Origin: Doris montereyensis
Taxonomy: Eukaryota > Mollusca > Gastropoda > Nudibranchia > Dorididae
Assembly: GCA_037039925.1 (NCBI GenBank)
Contig: JAXRKP010000209.1
Span: 293,501 to 357,500 of the forward strand
Direction: 5' to 3'
Length of the DNA stretch: 64,000 nt
A program made the position numbers and the translations under genes. This document shows, one piece after another, positions 63,991-64,000 of the stretch; position 1 is the stretch's first letter, and the number at the start of each line of letters is the position of its first letter. The notes under the pieces were generated by a model. It did not search any database and was not told the origin of the DNA. It saw only the letters and a list, made by a program, of their open reading frames with translations.

Positions 63991-64000
63991 ATTTGTTTAC

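Overview
This is eukaryotic nuclear DNA, AT-rich and crowded with microsatellites, minisatellites and transposon remnants. Spliceosomal introns, a metazoan coatomer subunit and a metazoan DYRK kinase point to an animal. The repeat style (long CT/GA tracts, TAGATC-type repeats, RTE-like LINEs, tRNA-derived SINEs) suggests a lophotrochozoan, most likely a gastropod mollusc; that placement is inference.

Two protein-coding genes can be supported, and they are divergent. On the minus strand, 11,083-33,918 holds a complete 22-exon gene for the gamma subunit of the COPI coat (COPG). Every coding exon from initiator to stop could be placed by hand, giving about 876 residues. On the plus strand, 36,347-38,049 holds a DYRK2-type dual-specificity kinase with no intron in its coding part. 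The 2.4 kb between their start codons contains a likely promoter for each: an NRF1/ETS-like cluster for COPG, and an E-box plus two CREs for DYRK2. Five single-base deletions break the COPG frame and one breaks the DYRK2 frame. All are of the same kind, which points to uncorrected assembly deletions rather than dead genes.

Layout: 1-2.7 kb, no gene seen. 2.7-6.1 kb, a nearly full-length but broken RTE-like LINE with a tandem-monomer 5' end. 6.1-10.5 kb, MITE- and SINE-like debris and two tandem arrays. 10.8-33.9 kb, COPG, whose introns carry pieces of at least four LINE groups, a SINE, a piggyBac-like MITE, a hAT-like MITE, another inverted-repeat element and a 110-bp hairpin. 34.0-36.3 kb, the shared upstream region. 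36.3-38.0 kb, DYRK2, followed by a long AT-rich 3' flank. 44.8-57 kb, mainly microsatellites, including a 1.1-kb alternating purine-pyrimidine tract. 57.0-58.2 kb is a scrambled, CT-contaminated duplicate of 58.4-60.5 kb and looks like an assembly artefact. 59.2-63.2 kb holds three minisatellite arrays with units of 44, 15 and 38 bp.

The two genes are not known to share a pathway: COPG acts in Golgi-ER vesicle transport and DYRK2 in stress and cell-cycle signalling. I found no convincing new gene system. The most useful observations are the pattern of single-base deletions, the corrupted duplicate, and the transposon structures (variable 5' monomers, TIR elements, several LINE groups in one gene's introns).
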